Below the pieces are notes generated by a model. The model was not told where the DNA came from. It did not search any database and saw nothing but the letters and a program-made list of their open reading frames with translations. Source: Clostridiales bacterium (GTDB taxonomy: Bacteria; Bacillota; Clostridia; Christensenellales; UBA1242). From it: a stretch of 59,607 bases of DNA. Positions within the stretch are counted from its first letter, which is position 1. Every line of letters starts with the position of its first letter. Location: contig SVHI01000007.1 of the NCBI GenBank assembly GCA_015055905.1, positions 1-59,607 on the forward strand, given 5' to 3'. Both the position numbers and the translations under genes were made by a program. This document shows, in pieces, positions 1 to 7,992 of the stretch.

Positions 1-1
1 T

Positions 2-352
2 TATAATCCAAAGAACTTCGGTGTAATCCGTGGTGCAAATGGTGTTGGAAAGGTTGTTTGTGATATCGGCAACGAAATCATCAAGATTTTTATAACAGTT
101 GAAGGCGACAAAATCACAGCCGCTGAATTCCAAACTTTTGGTGGCGTTGTAGCAATCGCACTCACAAGCTTTGCAAACGACTTAATGATTGGAAAGACTT
201 TAAAAGAAGCTTCAAAAATCAGCACAACTGATATTATGAAACTTGCTGAGTCTGTTCCAGAAAACAGAATGTATCTTGTTCACGCTGTGGTTAACTGCGT
301 TCACTTGGCAGTTGAAAGCGTTTCAAAAAAAGGTGCAAAAGATATTGACTAA
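2..352 (+). CDS. NifU/IscU-like Fe-S scaffold homolog, 5'-truncated by window; ligand cysteines replaced
   Basis: Frame-2 translation YNPKNFGVIRGANGVGKVV..TFGGVVAIALTSFANDLMIGKTLKEASKIS matches the NifU_N pattern (NPRN.G.I.DADGVG..TFGCGAAIA.SS..T.LI.GKT..EA). Confidence 0.75.
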   Translation, partial: YNPKNFGVIRGANGVGKVVCDIGNEIIKIFITVEGDKITAAEFQTFGGVVAIALTSFANDLMIGKTLKEASKISTTDIMKLAESVPENRMYLVHAVVNCVHLAVESVSKKGAKDID

Positions 353-370
353 TTATTTAAATTAAAACAA

Positions 371-400
371 AAATGCTGACAGATTTTGTCAGCATTTTTT
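371..400. terminator. bidirectional terminator between NifU-like gene and tdk
   Basis: AAATGCTGACA-GATTT-TGTCAGCATTT hairpin with T-run between convergent genes. Confidence 0.8.
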
Positions 401-1028
401 ATTGTTCTTTTTCTTTGAGTTTAAGTGCTTTTTGTTGTTCTTTCTCGGCTTCTTTTTTCAGTTTTGCAAAGCAATCATAACACATTGCACGATATTTTTC
501 ATCGCCACCAATATCAACAACCGCGCCTGATAGCACAAGCTTTCCGTTTTTAAATCTTGCATTTATTGACGCCTTTCTTCCGCACTCGCAAATAGCTTTA
601 AGTTCGGTGAGTGAGTCAGCGATTTCCACAAGACGCTTGCTTCCAGCAAAAAGTTTTGTTCTAAAGTCGGTTTTAAGTCCATAGCATAGCACTGGAACAA
701 ATTCGGTGAGTTCTTTGAGTTCTTCAATTTGCCTTGGAGTGCAGAATTGACATTCGTCACAAATAATGACACCAACTTTTTCTTTTTTGTTATTCTTTTT
801 AAATATCTTAATCAAACTTTCTTTGCTTGTGAATGCGTAAGCCTCAGCCTCAAGCCCGATTCTGCTTTTAATCACAGCCTTTCCGCCGTGGTCATCACGG
901 TTGTCAATTTGAGGTTTAACAAGCAAAACGTTATAGCCTTGTTGTTCATAATTAAATTTTGCCATAAGCGCTTGAGCTGTTTTTGAACAACCCATAACGC
1001 CGTATTTGAAGTAAAGTTTAAAAGACAT
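399..1028 (-). CDS. tdk: thymidine kinase
   Basis: YGVMGCSKTAQAL P-loop-like, VIICDECQF, zinc-ligand cysteines CEC..C..C; start preceded by GGGAG. Confidence 0.85.
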   Translation of the reverse strand: MSFKLYFKYGVMGCSKTAQALMAKFNYEQQGYNVLLVKPQIDNRDDHGGKAVIKSRIGLEAEAYAFTSKESLIKIFKKNNKKEKVGVIICDECQFCTPRQIEELKELTEFVPVLCYGLKTDFRTKLFAGSKRLVEIADSLTELKAICECGRKASINARFKNGKLVLSGAVVDIGGDEKYRAMCYDCFAKLKKEAEKEQQKALKLKEKEQ

Positions 1029-1157
1029 AGTTTTTCTCCCTACAATTAATTTTAAGGATTGAGAAATGTTTGTCAATTTTTGGATAAAGATAAAAAATTT
1101 ATAGATAAAACGCATAAATTTGCAATATTTTGCCAAACTATTTTTAGGAGGGAAAGT

Positions 1158-1424
1158 ATGGAAAATTATTGTAAAGGTTTAATGTTTGGTCTAGTTGTGG
1201 GTGCGTGCGTCGGCGCAGTAGTTGTGGCTAGAAATAAGAAATTATCCAAAAAAATCAATGAAGGCTACGAAATGGCAATGGATAAGGCTGAAGATATCAA
1301 AGAAGTTATTGAAGAGAAGAAAGAAGAAAACCTTTTTGGCTCTTCAAAGTCAGGAAATTGCTACGGCGACTGCGACGAAAAAGACGAAAAAAATAATTTT
1401 TATAAAAAACCGAAAAATAAATAA
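1158..1424 (+). CDS. small YtxH-like membrane protein
   Basis: MENYCKGLMFGLVVGACVGAVVVARNKK: N-terminal Gly-rich TM then charged coil; RBS AGGAGGGAA. Confidence 0.5.
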   Translation: MENYCKGLMFGLVVGACVGAVVVARNKKLSKKINEGYEMAMDKAEDIKEVIEEKKEENLFGSSKSGNCYGDCDEKDEKNNFYKKPKNK

Positions 1425-1488
1425 ATTTATTAGACAACAAATTTTATTTATGCTATGATTAACTTGTAAATTGTTGTGAGGAGTGCCT

Positions 1489-1920
1489 GTGAAAATTGTA
1501 GCATTAGACATTGGGACAGTCAGGATAGGTATTGCAACATCTGACATAATGGAAATTATAGCCTCAGCCTATGAGGTTTATAAAAGAAAACATTTGTCAG
1601 CTGATGTCAAATACATAGCCGAACTTGTTTCGAAGTTAGATGCTGGAGAAGTTGTTATAGGTCTTCCGCTCAAACTTGATGGCACAGAGGGGCAAAGTGT
1701 TGAGATGGCAAAATCCTTTGGTGAGGAGTTGTCAAAATTAATAACTGTTCCAATAGTTTATCAAGACGAGAGACTTTCAACAGTGACTGCGCAAAAAATA
1801 CTAATCGAGTCTGGAATGCGTCGTGAAAAACGCAAAGACAAAGTTGATAGCATTGCTGCAACAATTATACTACAAACCTACCTTGATAAAAAAGTGTTTA
1901 AAAAGGGTAGTTTGTTATAA
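1489..1920 (+). CDS. ruvX: Holliday junction resolvase RuvX/YqgF
   Basis: VKIVALDIGTVRIGIATSD, VIGLPLKLDGTEG, QDERLSTVTA motifs; GTG start after GAGGAG. Confidence 0.9.
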   Translation: MKIVALDIGTVRIGIATSDIMEIIASAYEVYKRKHLSADVKYIAELVSKLDAGEVVIGLPLKLDGTEGQSVEMAKSFGEELSKLITVPIVYQDERLSTVTAQKILIESGMRREKRKDKVDSIAATIILQTYLDKKVFKKGSLL

Positions 1921-1943
1921 ATTTAATTTATAGGAGAATAATT

Positions 1944-2276
1944 ATGGCAGAAGAAAATGTAAAAGATCTTCCTGAATCAATGGAACATATGGAAGAAGAT
2001 AATGATGATGTGGTAACATTGCTTTCAGCAAACGGAGAAGAAATTGACTTTGTTGAAATTGCTGGTATCGCATACAGAGGTTCTTTCTATGCAATTTTGC
2101 AACCAGTTGAACTTCTTGAAGGTATGGACGACGATGAAGCTTTGGTATTCAAAGTAACAAGAGGCAAAGATGGTGAAGACAAGTTTGAAATCGAACTTGA
2201 TGATTCAGTAGTTGATGCCGTATTTGCTGAATATAACAAGCTTTATGAAGAAGCTCATTCTGGCGACAAGAAATAG
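1944..2276 (+). CDS. DUF1292 family protein
   Basis: VTLLSANGEEIDFVEIAGIAYRGSFYAILQPVE typical of DUF1292; position after ruvX. Confidence 0.8.
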   Translation: MAEENVKDLPESMEHMEEDNDDVVTLLSANGEEIDFVEIAGIAYRGSFYAILQPVELLEGMDDDEALVFKVTRGKDGEDKFEIELDDSVVDAVFAEYNKLYEEAHSGDKK

Positions 2277-2290
2277 TCAGGAAACCACAT

Positions 2291-2321
2291 AAAAGCCACT
2301 TTTCGTGGCTTTTATTTTTTT
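2291..2321 (+). terminator. Rho-independent terminator
   Basis: AAAAGCCACTTTTCGTGGCTTTTATTTTTTT. Confidence 0.85.
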
Positions 2322-2343
2322 ATGAAAAATTTTCAAAATTTTA

Positions 2344-2372
2344 TTGCAAAAATTAATTGTTTGTGATAAAAT
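2344..2372 (+). promoter_or_regulatory. sigma-A-like promoter for rpsB-tsf
   Basis: TTGCAA-17 bp-TAAAAT. Confidence 0.6.
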
Positions 2373-2378
2373 CTTGCT

Positions 2379-2494
2379 ATCACACATTTGCGGTGATATT
2401 TTTGGTGTTGCGCAAAATTAAATTTTTTATGGTTTTGCGTTCCAAAAGTAGTTGACCCGCAGAGAGGGATAAACAAAAAGGAGAAAAGAAAATT
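2379..2494 (+). promoter_or_regulatory. structured rpsB 5' leader (candidate ribosomal-protein leader)
   Basis: TATCAC..GTGATA, CGCAAAA..TTTTGCG and CCC-GCAGAGA-GGG hairpins between the promoter and rpsB. Confidence 0.45.
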
Positions 2495-3298
2495 ATGGCA
2501 GTTGTATCAATGAAACAACTACTCGAGGCAGGCGTTCATTTTGGTCACCCAACAAGAAAATGGAACCCAAAAATGAAGAAATACATTTTCACCGCTAGAA
2601 ATGATATTTATATCCTTGACCTTGAAAAAACAGTTACTTTGATTGATGAAGCTTATGCATTCGTTAAGTCAGTAGTAGAAGCAGGCGGAAACATTTTGTT
2701 CGTAGGAACAAAGAAACAAGCAAAAGAAGCAGTTATTGAAGAAGCACAAAGAGCAGGTATGTTCTATATGGGCAACCGTTGGCTTGGTGGCACACTCACA
2801 AACTTCAAAACTATTCGTTCAAGAGTAGACAGACTCGCAAAATTAAATCAAATGGAAACAACAGGTGAGTTCGACTTATTACCAAAGAAAGAAGTTCTTG
2901 GTCTTAAAGCAGAACGTCAAAAACTTGAAGACAACCTTGGCGGTATCAAGGAAATGAGAAGTCTTCCAGCAGCACTTTTCGTTGTTGACCCAGGCAAAGA
3001 ATATATCGCAGTTAGAGAAGCTAGATCTCTTGGAATTCCTATCGTAGCACTTGTTGACACAAACTGTGACCCAGATGTTGTTGACTATGTTATCCCAGGA
3101 AACGACGATGCAATTCGTGCAGTTAAACTCATTGCTGGTGCAATGGCTGATGCTTGTATCGAAGCAAGAGAAGGCGAAGAAGGTTTGGCTAGAATTAAAG
3201 CAGCAGAAGCTGAAGCAGAAGCAGCAAACGCTGAAACAGTTGAAGCTCCTGTAGCTGAAGAAGCTCCAGTAGCAGAAGAAACAACAGAAAATAACTAA
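2495..3298 (+). CDS. rpsB: 30S ribosomal protein S2 with Glu/Ala-rich C-terminal tail
   Basis: [32 protein letters not shown]. Confidence 0.97.
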   Translation: MAVVSMKQLLEAGVHFGHPTRKWNPKMKKYIFTARNDIYILDLEKTVTLIDEAYAFVKSVVEAGGNILFVGTKKQAKEAVIEEAQRAGMFYMGNRWLGGTLTNFKTIRSRVDRLAKLNQMETTGEFDLLPKKEVLGLKAERQKLEDNLGGIKEMRSLPAALFVVDPGKEYIAVREARSLGIPIVALVDTNCDPDVVDYVIPGNDDAIRAVKLIAGAMADACIEAREGEEGLARIKAAEAEAEAANAETVEAPVAEEAPVAEETTENN

Positions 3299-3324
3299 TT
3301 TTTAATAAAAAGGGGAAATTTTTT

Positions 3325-3972
3325 ATGTCATTAACAGAAGATATCAAAACACTTCGTGAGCAAACCGGTGCAGGTATGCTTGATTGTAAAAAAGCTTTAG
3401 AGCAAAATGGTGGAAATATGGACAAAGCTGCTGATTGGCTTAGAGAACAAGGTATCTCAAAAGCTGCTAAAAAAGCATCTAGAATCGCTGCTGAAGGTTC
3501 AGTATTCCTTTACAACCATATGAACGGTAAAATTGGTGTTATGTTGGAACTTAACTGTGAATCAGACTTCGTTGCTAAAAACGAAGATTTCCAAGCACTT
3601 GGACACGACATTTGCTTGCACATTGCTGCAAATGCTCCAAAATATGTTAGACGTGAAGAAGTTGACGGATCAGAACTCGAAAAAGAGAGAGAAATCCTCA
3701 GAGCTCAAGTTATCAACGAAGGCAAGCCAGAAGCTATGGCTGACAAGATTGTTGACGGAAAAATCAAGAAATATTACAAAGATGTATGTTTAGTTGAACA
3801 AGATTTCGTTAAGAATCCTGACATCACTGTTGAACAACTCGTTAACGAAGCAATCCTCAAAATCGGTGAAAAAATCACAATTAGAAGATTCGCAAGATTC
3901 GTTATGGGTGAAGGTTTGGAAAAGAAAAACGAAAACTTCGCTGAAGAAATCGACAAACAAATCAAAGGTTAA
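3325..3972 (+). CDS. tsf: elongation factor Ts
   Basis: LREQTGAGMLDCKKALEQNGGNMDKAADWLREQGISKAAKKA. Confidence 0.97.
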   Translation: MSLTEDIKTLREQTGAGMLDCKKALEQNGGNMDKAADWLREQGISKAAKKASRIAAEGSVFLYNHMNGKIGVMLELNCESDFVAKNEDFQALGHDICLHIAANAPKYVRREEVDGSELEKEREILRAQVINEGKPEAMADKIVDGKIKKYYKDVCLVEQDFVKNPDITVEQLVNEAILKIGEKITIRRFARFVMGEGLEKKNENFAEEIDKQIKG

Positions 3973-3981
3973 TCAAAACGC

Positions 3982-4014
3982 AAACGCAGGGGAAAGCCTC
4001 TGCGTTTCTTTTTA
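3982..4014 (+). terminator. Rho-independent terminator
   Basis: AAACGCAGGGG-AAAG-CCTCTGCGTTT CTTTTT. Confidence 0.8.
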
Positions 4015-4256
4015 CTCAAAAATAATTATTAAATCATAACCAATAAAATATTTTTTAAATTTTGTCACACTCTGGCTCTGTTTTTATAATTTTGCGTTAC
4101 ACTAAGTGTGAGCACGGAGGGGTGGTAGTTCGCCAAGAAGGAGGGTTCAGTTTTTATTTGCATAATTGCCCAAAAAAATCAATGTTTTAATAAAAATGAT
4201 TGATAAATAAAGAAAAATCTAGTATTATTAATTTGTATAAAAAGGAGAATTTTTTT

Positions 4257-4832
4257 ATGGCATACGAAAATGAAAATGTAGAAATGATATTTATCGAATT
4301 TGAAGAAGAATTAGACAAGGCATACAAACACTATGAAAGTGAACTCTCTGCAGTTCGTGCAGGAAGAGCAAATCCTCATATTTTAGATAAAATCTTGGTT
4401 GACTATTATGGAACTCCAACACCAATTCAACATATGGCAAACGTTTCAGTTCCTGAAGCAAGACAACTTTTGATTTCACCTTGGGATATTTCTAACGTAA
4501 AAAATATCTGCAAGGCTATTTTGGCTTCAGACCTTGGTTTAACACCAACTGACGACGGAAAAGTTATTAGACTTAATTTCCCAATGCTCACAGAAGAAAG
4601 AAGAAGAGAACTTGTTAAACAAACAAGAAAACTTGTTGAAGACACAAAAGTTGTTTGCAGAAACGCTCGTCGTGACGCTATTGAAGAACTCAAAAAACTT
4701 AAAAAAGATGGCGTAATCACTGAAGACGCTGAAGCATCTTATGAAAAAGACGTTCAAAAGAAACTTGATGCAATCTCTGTAAAGATTGACAAAGCTATGG
4801 ACGACAAAGAAAAAGAAATTATGCAGGTTTAA
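4257..4832 (+). CDS. frr: ribosome recycling factor
   Basis: ELSAVRAGRANPHILDKILVDYYGTPTPIQHMANVSVPEARQLLISPWD. Confidence 0.97.
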   Translation: MAYENENVEMIFIEFEEELDKAYKHYESELSAVRAGRANPHILDKILVDYYGTPTPIQHMANVSVPEARQLLISPWDISNVKNICKAILASDLGLTPTDDGKVIRLNFPMLTEERRRELVKQTRKLVEDTKVVCRNARRDAIEELKKLKKDGVITEDAEASYEKDVQKKLDAISVKIDKAMDDKEKEIMQV

Positions 4833-4833
4833 T

Positions 4834-5034
4834 ATGGATTTTAGTTCACTTATTGGACTTGATGAGAAAAAAGCCAAAGAAATTTTGGCTAAAAACGGCT
4901 ATAATAATATAGAAACAATCATAAATTCAAAACACAACGAACTTTGTGATTCTCTTTTGGTTTGCTCAGCAAATGAAGAGAATGGCAAGGTTTCTTTGGT
5001 GTGTGGAGAGTTTTACTTAAACATAAAGAGGTAA
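4834..5034 (+). CDS. small hypothetical protein (66 aa)
   Basis: ORF MDFSSLIGLDEKKAKEILAKNGYNNIE...; sits tightly between frr and uppS. Confidence 0.6.
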   Translation: MDFSSLIGLDEKKAKEILAKNGYNNIETIINSKHNELCDSLLVCSANEENGKVSLVCGEFYLNIKR

Positions 5035-5036
5035 AT

Positions 5037-5753
5037 ATGTTTTTTAAAAAGAAAAAAAATCAAATAGACTTTGAACACTTGCCACTTCACTTGGCTTTCA
5101 TTTGTGATGGAAACAGACGTTGGGCAAGAAACAGAGGTCTTCCAACACTCCTTGGTCACAAAGAAGGTCTCGAAGCAGTAAAGCGTGTTGTTAAAAGAGG
5201 CGCAGAACTTGGAATTAAAAATATGACATTCTTCTGTTTTTCTACTGAAAATTTTGATAGAAGCAAAGAAGAAATTGATTATTTGTTTGATTTGTTCCGT
5301 GGTGTTCGTGAACTTAAACCAAAACTCATTGAACTTGGTTACAAACTTCATCATACTGGCGACAAGTCAATGCTTCCTGATGACGTAAATGCAATTATGG
5401 ACGAACTTGAAAAAGACACCGCTGCTGGCGAGAATGGAACTGTTAACCTTGCAATCGCTTATGGTGGAAGAAATGATATCGTCAATGCTGCAAAACGCAT
5501 TGTTAAAGAAAAGGTTAAACCTGAAGATATCACTGAAGCAAGTTTCAAAAACTACTTAACAACTGGTGATATGCCAGACGTTGACCTTTTGGTGAGAACC
5601 AGTGGTGAACAAAGAATTAGTGGTTATTTGCTTTACAATATGGCTTATGCAGAACTCTATTTCGTTCAAAAACATTGGCCTTCATTCAAGGCAGAAGATG
5701 TTGACGATTGCGTTATCGAATTCCAAAAAAGACATCGTAGATTTGGCAAATAG
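5037..5753 (+). CDS. uppS: undecaprenyl diphosphate synthase
   Basis: HLAFICDGNRRWARNRGLPTLLGHKEG; LLVRTSGEQRISGYLLYNMAYAELYF. Confidence 0.96.
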   Translation: MFFKKKKNQIDFEHLPLHLAFICDGNRRWARNRGLPTLLGHKEGLEAVKRVVKRGAELGIKNMTFFCFSTENFDRSKEEIDYLFDLFRGVRELKPKLIELGYKLHHTGDKSMLPDDVNAIMDELEKDTAAGENGTVNLAIAYGGRNDIVNAAKRIVKEKVKPEDITEASFKNYLTTGDMPDVDLLVRTSGEQRISGYLLYNMAYAELYFVQKHWPSFKAEDVDDCVIEFQKRHRRFGK

Positions 5754-5761
5754 GAGAGATT

Positions 5762-6667
5762 ATGAAAAAAAGATTAATCAGCAGCGTTTTTATTGTTGCT
5801 TTCACTCTTGCTTTTGTGCTCTTAAAACAAGTTCACGCTTTGTTTTTTGATGCGTTTGCACTTTTGATTTCTTATGCTTCGCTTAGAGAAATCATTAAAG
5901 CGCAAGGCGAAAGAGCAGTTGAAAAATCAACACAAATTGCACTTTATTTGGTGCCTGCTGCACAATTTTCAATTTACTTTTTTGCTAGCGGATATTTAGC
6001 GCTAGTTTTGCATATTGCGCTTGCCGCAGTTTTGTTCATTTATCTTTTGTCTCAAGATATGTCTGTTTACGCAAAAGATAGACGCCTTGGAACAACCGAG
6101 CCAAATGCTGAAGTGTTAAATCAACACTTGTTTGACAGAACAAAGAGGGGAATGATGATTTTTGCTTATCCGCTTCTTCCTATTTCGTTCTTGTTTGCGC
6201 TCAACCATTTGCCTTATGAAGTGGGATATATGGGTATAATTTTGACCATTGTTATTGCAATGCTCACTGACACCTGTGCATATCTTTTCGGTATGGGCTT
6301 TGGACACAGAAAACTTATTCCTGAAGTTTCACCAAAGAAGACTATTGAAGGCTGCATTGGTGGCTTTGTTGGTGGACTTATTGGCGTGGTTATCTGTTAT
6401 TTGGTATTCAAATTTGCGGGTTGGTTCTCAGTGCTTGAAACTGTAAGTTCTGGTGTTTCAATTTGTGCATTTTTGATTCTTGGTGTGGTTGGTTCATACA
6501 TCAACCAACTTGGCGACCTTGTTGCTTCTGCATACAAGAGAAAATTTAATATTAAAGACTTTTCAAACATCTTCCCAGGTCACGGCGGATTTATGGACAG
6601 AGTTGATGGACAGATGTTTGTTGCAATCGTTGTTTATGTTGGCTTAGCATTACTTTTTGTTGTATAA
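5762..6667 (+). CDS. cdsA: phosphatidate cytidylyltransferase
   Basis: multi-TM; GHRKLIPEVSPKKTIEG...GDLVASAYKRKFNIKDFSNIFPGHGGFMDRVD signature. Confidence 0.95.
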   Translation: MKKRLISSVFIVAFTLAFVLLKQVHALFFDAFALLISYASLREIIKAQGERAVEKSTQIALYLVPAAQFSIYFFASGYLALVLHIALAAVLFIYLLSQDMSVYAKDRRLGTTEPNAEVLNQHLFDRTKRGMMIFAYPLLPISFLFALNHLPYEVGYMGIILTIVIAMLTDTCAYLFGMGFGHRKLIPEVSPKKTIEGCIGGFVGGLIGVVICYLVFKFAGWFSVLETVSSGVSICAFLILGVVGSYINQLGDLVASAYKRKFNIKDFSNIFPGHGGFMDRVDGQMFVAIVVYVGLALLFVV

Positions 6668-6705
6668 TTTGCAAGTTTTAACATAAAATTTATTAAGGAG
6701 AAAAT

Positions 6706-7989
6706 ATGACGGTTCTTTACATTTTGCTTGCACTTGTGGTTTTGCTCGTGATGATAACTGTTCACGAACTTGGACACTATGTTGCTGGTAAAATTTTTGG
6801 ATTTAAGATAAACGAATTTTCAATAGGTTTTGGACCTGCTATCTATAAAAGAACGAAAAAAGACGGCGAAATCTTTGCTGTTCGTGCGCTTCCTCTTGGC
6901 GGTTACTGTGCATTTGAGGGAGAAGACGAGGAAGGAAAAGACAAACCAGATTCGTTCAACAATAGACCAGCGTGGAAAAGGCTTATTGTCCTTTTGTCTG
7001 GCGTAACATTCAACTTCTTGTTTGGTATTTTGACTGGTGCAATTTATTTGTTTGTAACAGGCTACGCAACTCCTTATATCACAACTTCAATGAATAAAGC
7101 AGAAACCACAGGTTCTGGCGTTCAAGCAAAAGACATTATTGTTGCGGTTGACGGAAAAACTATTGAAAACTACCGCACATTCGATTCGCTTATTGCTGGT
7201 TATAAGGAAGGTGACACATTCACATTAACCGTTAATAGAGACGGAAAAATTATTGATGTAACATCTTCAAAACAAAAATATCCAGCACATTATTCAGTTT
7301 TAAATAACGCAGAATTTGATGGCAAAATCTTTGATGTAGAAGGAAAGGTTATTGATATCTACACATTCAGTGACGAGATTGCACATCTTCCAGTAAGCGC
7401 TGAAGAAGGCGATGCTGTTGGAACTGGTGTTGCGTTAGAAACCTATCTTTCAGGCATCTATAAAGCAGACGGAACAACTTACACTCTTGATGAGGCAAAA
7501 GAACTTGTTAAAAAGGGTGCGATTGTTTATGTTAAAGAGGGTGTTGGTGTAGGCATAACTTACGCTCACAACTTTGAAAATTATGGATTCTTTGAATCTA
7601 TTGGAAAAGCTTGGCCATTCTGTTTCTATTTATGTGACACAATCCTTGGCGCGCTTGGTGGCTTGTTCACTGGAGCAACTAGTGTTAACGATATGGGTGG
7701 AACAATCACTGCGGTTTCTCAAATTGCAGAAATCAGCCAAATGGGAATTGGTTACTTCTTATTATTGTTGCCACTTCTTGCAATGAACCTTGCACTTTTC
7801 AATGTGCTTCCAATTCCATCACTCGATGGTGCTAGATGCATTTTTGTTATCATTGAAATGATATTTAGAAAACCAGTTCCAAGAAAAATTGAGGGCTGGA
7901 TTCACACCGTTGGACTATTCTTGTTGCTGGGACTTGTTATTTTCTTTGATATAAATCACTTTATTGTCTCGGCAAAACTGCTTTTGTAA
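6706..7989 (+). CDS. rseP: site-2 protease RseP/RasP family (M50)
   Basis: TVHELGHYVAGKIFG; PDZ-like region; NVLPIPSLDGARC. Confidence 0.9.
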   Translation: MTVLYILLALVVLLVMITVHELGHYVAGKIFGFKINEFSIGFGPAIYKRTKKDGEIFAVRALPLGGYCAFEGEDEEGKDKPDSFNNRPAWKRLIVLLSGVTFNFLFGILTGAIYLFVTGYATPYITTSMNKAETTGSGVQAKDIIVAVDGKTIENYRTFDSLIAGYKEGDTFTLTVNRDGKIIDVTSSKQKYPAHYSVLNNAEFDGKIFDVEGKVIDIYTFSDEIAHLPVSAEEGDAVGTGVALETYLSGIYKADGTTYTLDEAKELVKKGAIVYVKEGVGVGITYAHNFENYGFFESIGKAWPFCFYLCDTILGALGGLFTGATSVNDMGGTITAVSQIAEISQMGIGYFLLLLPLLAMNLALFNVLPIPSLDGARCIFVIIEMIFRKPVPRKIEGWIHTVGLFLLLGLVIFFDINHFIVSAKLLL

Positions 7990-7992
7990 ACT

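Noticed and set aside
399-1028. Unusual thymidine kinase P-loop (GCSKTAQAL) as degenerate
   Set aside because: Variant P-loops of the xxSKTAxAL type are, as far as I recall, common in Clostridia thymidine kinases; the rest of the protein looks intact.
3195-3298. Glu/Ala repeats at the 3' end of rpsB as a tandem-repeat element
   Set aside because: Simple codon-level low complexity encoding an acidic S2 tail; not a DNA repeat element.
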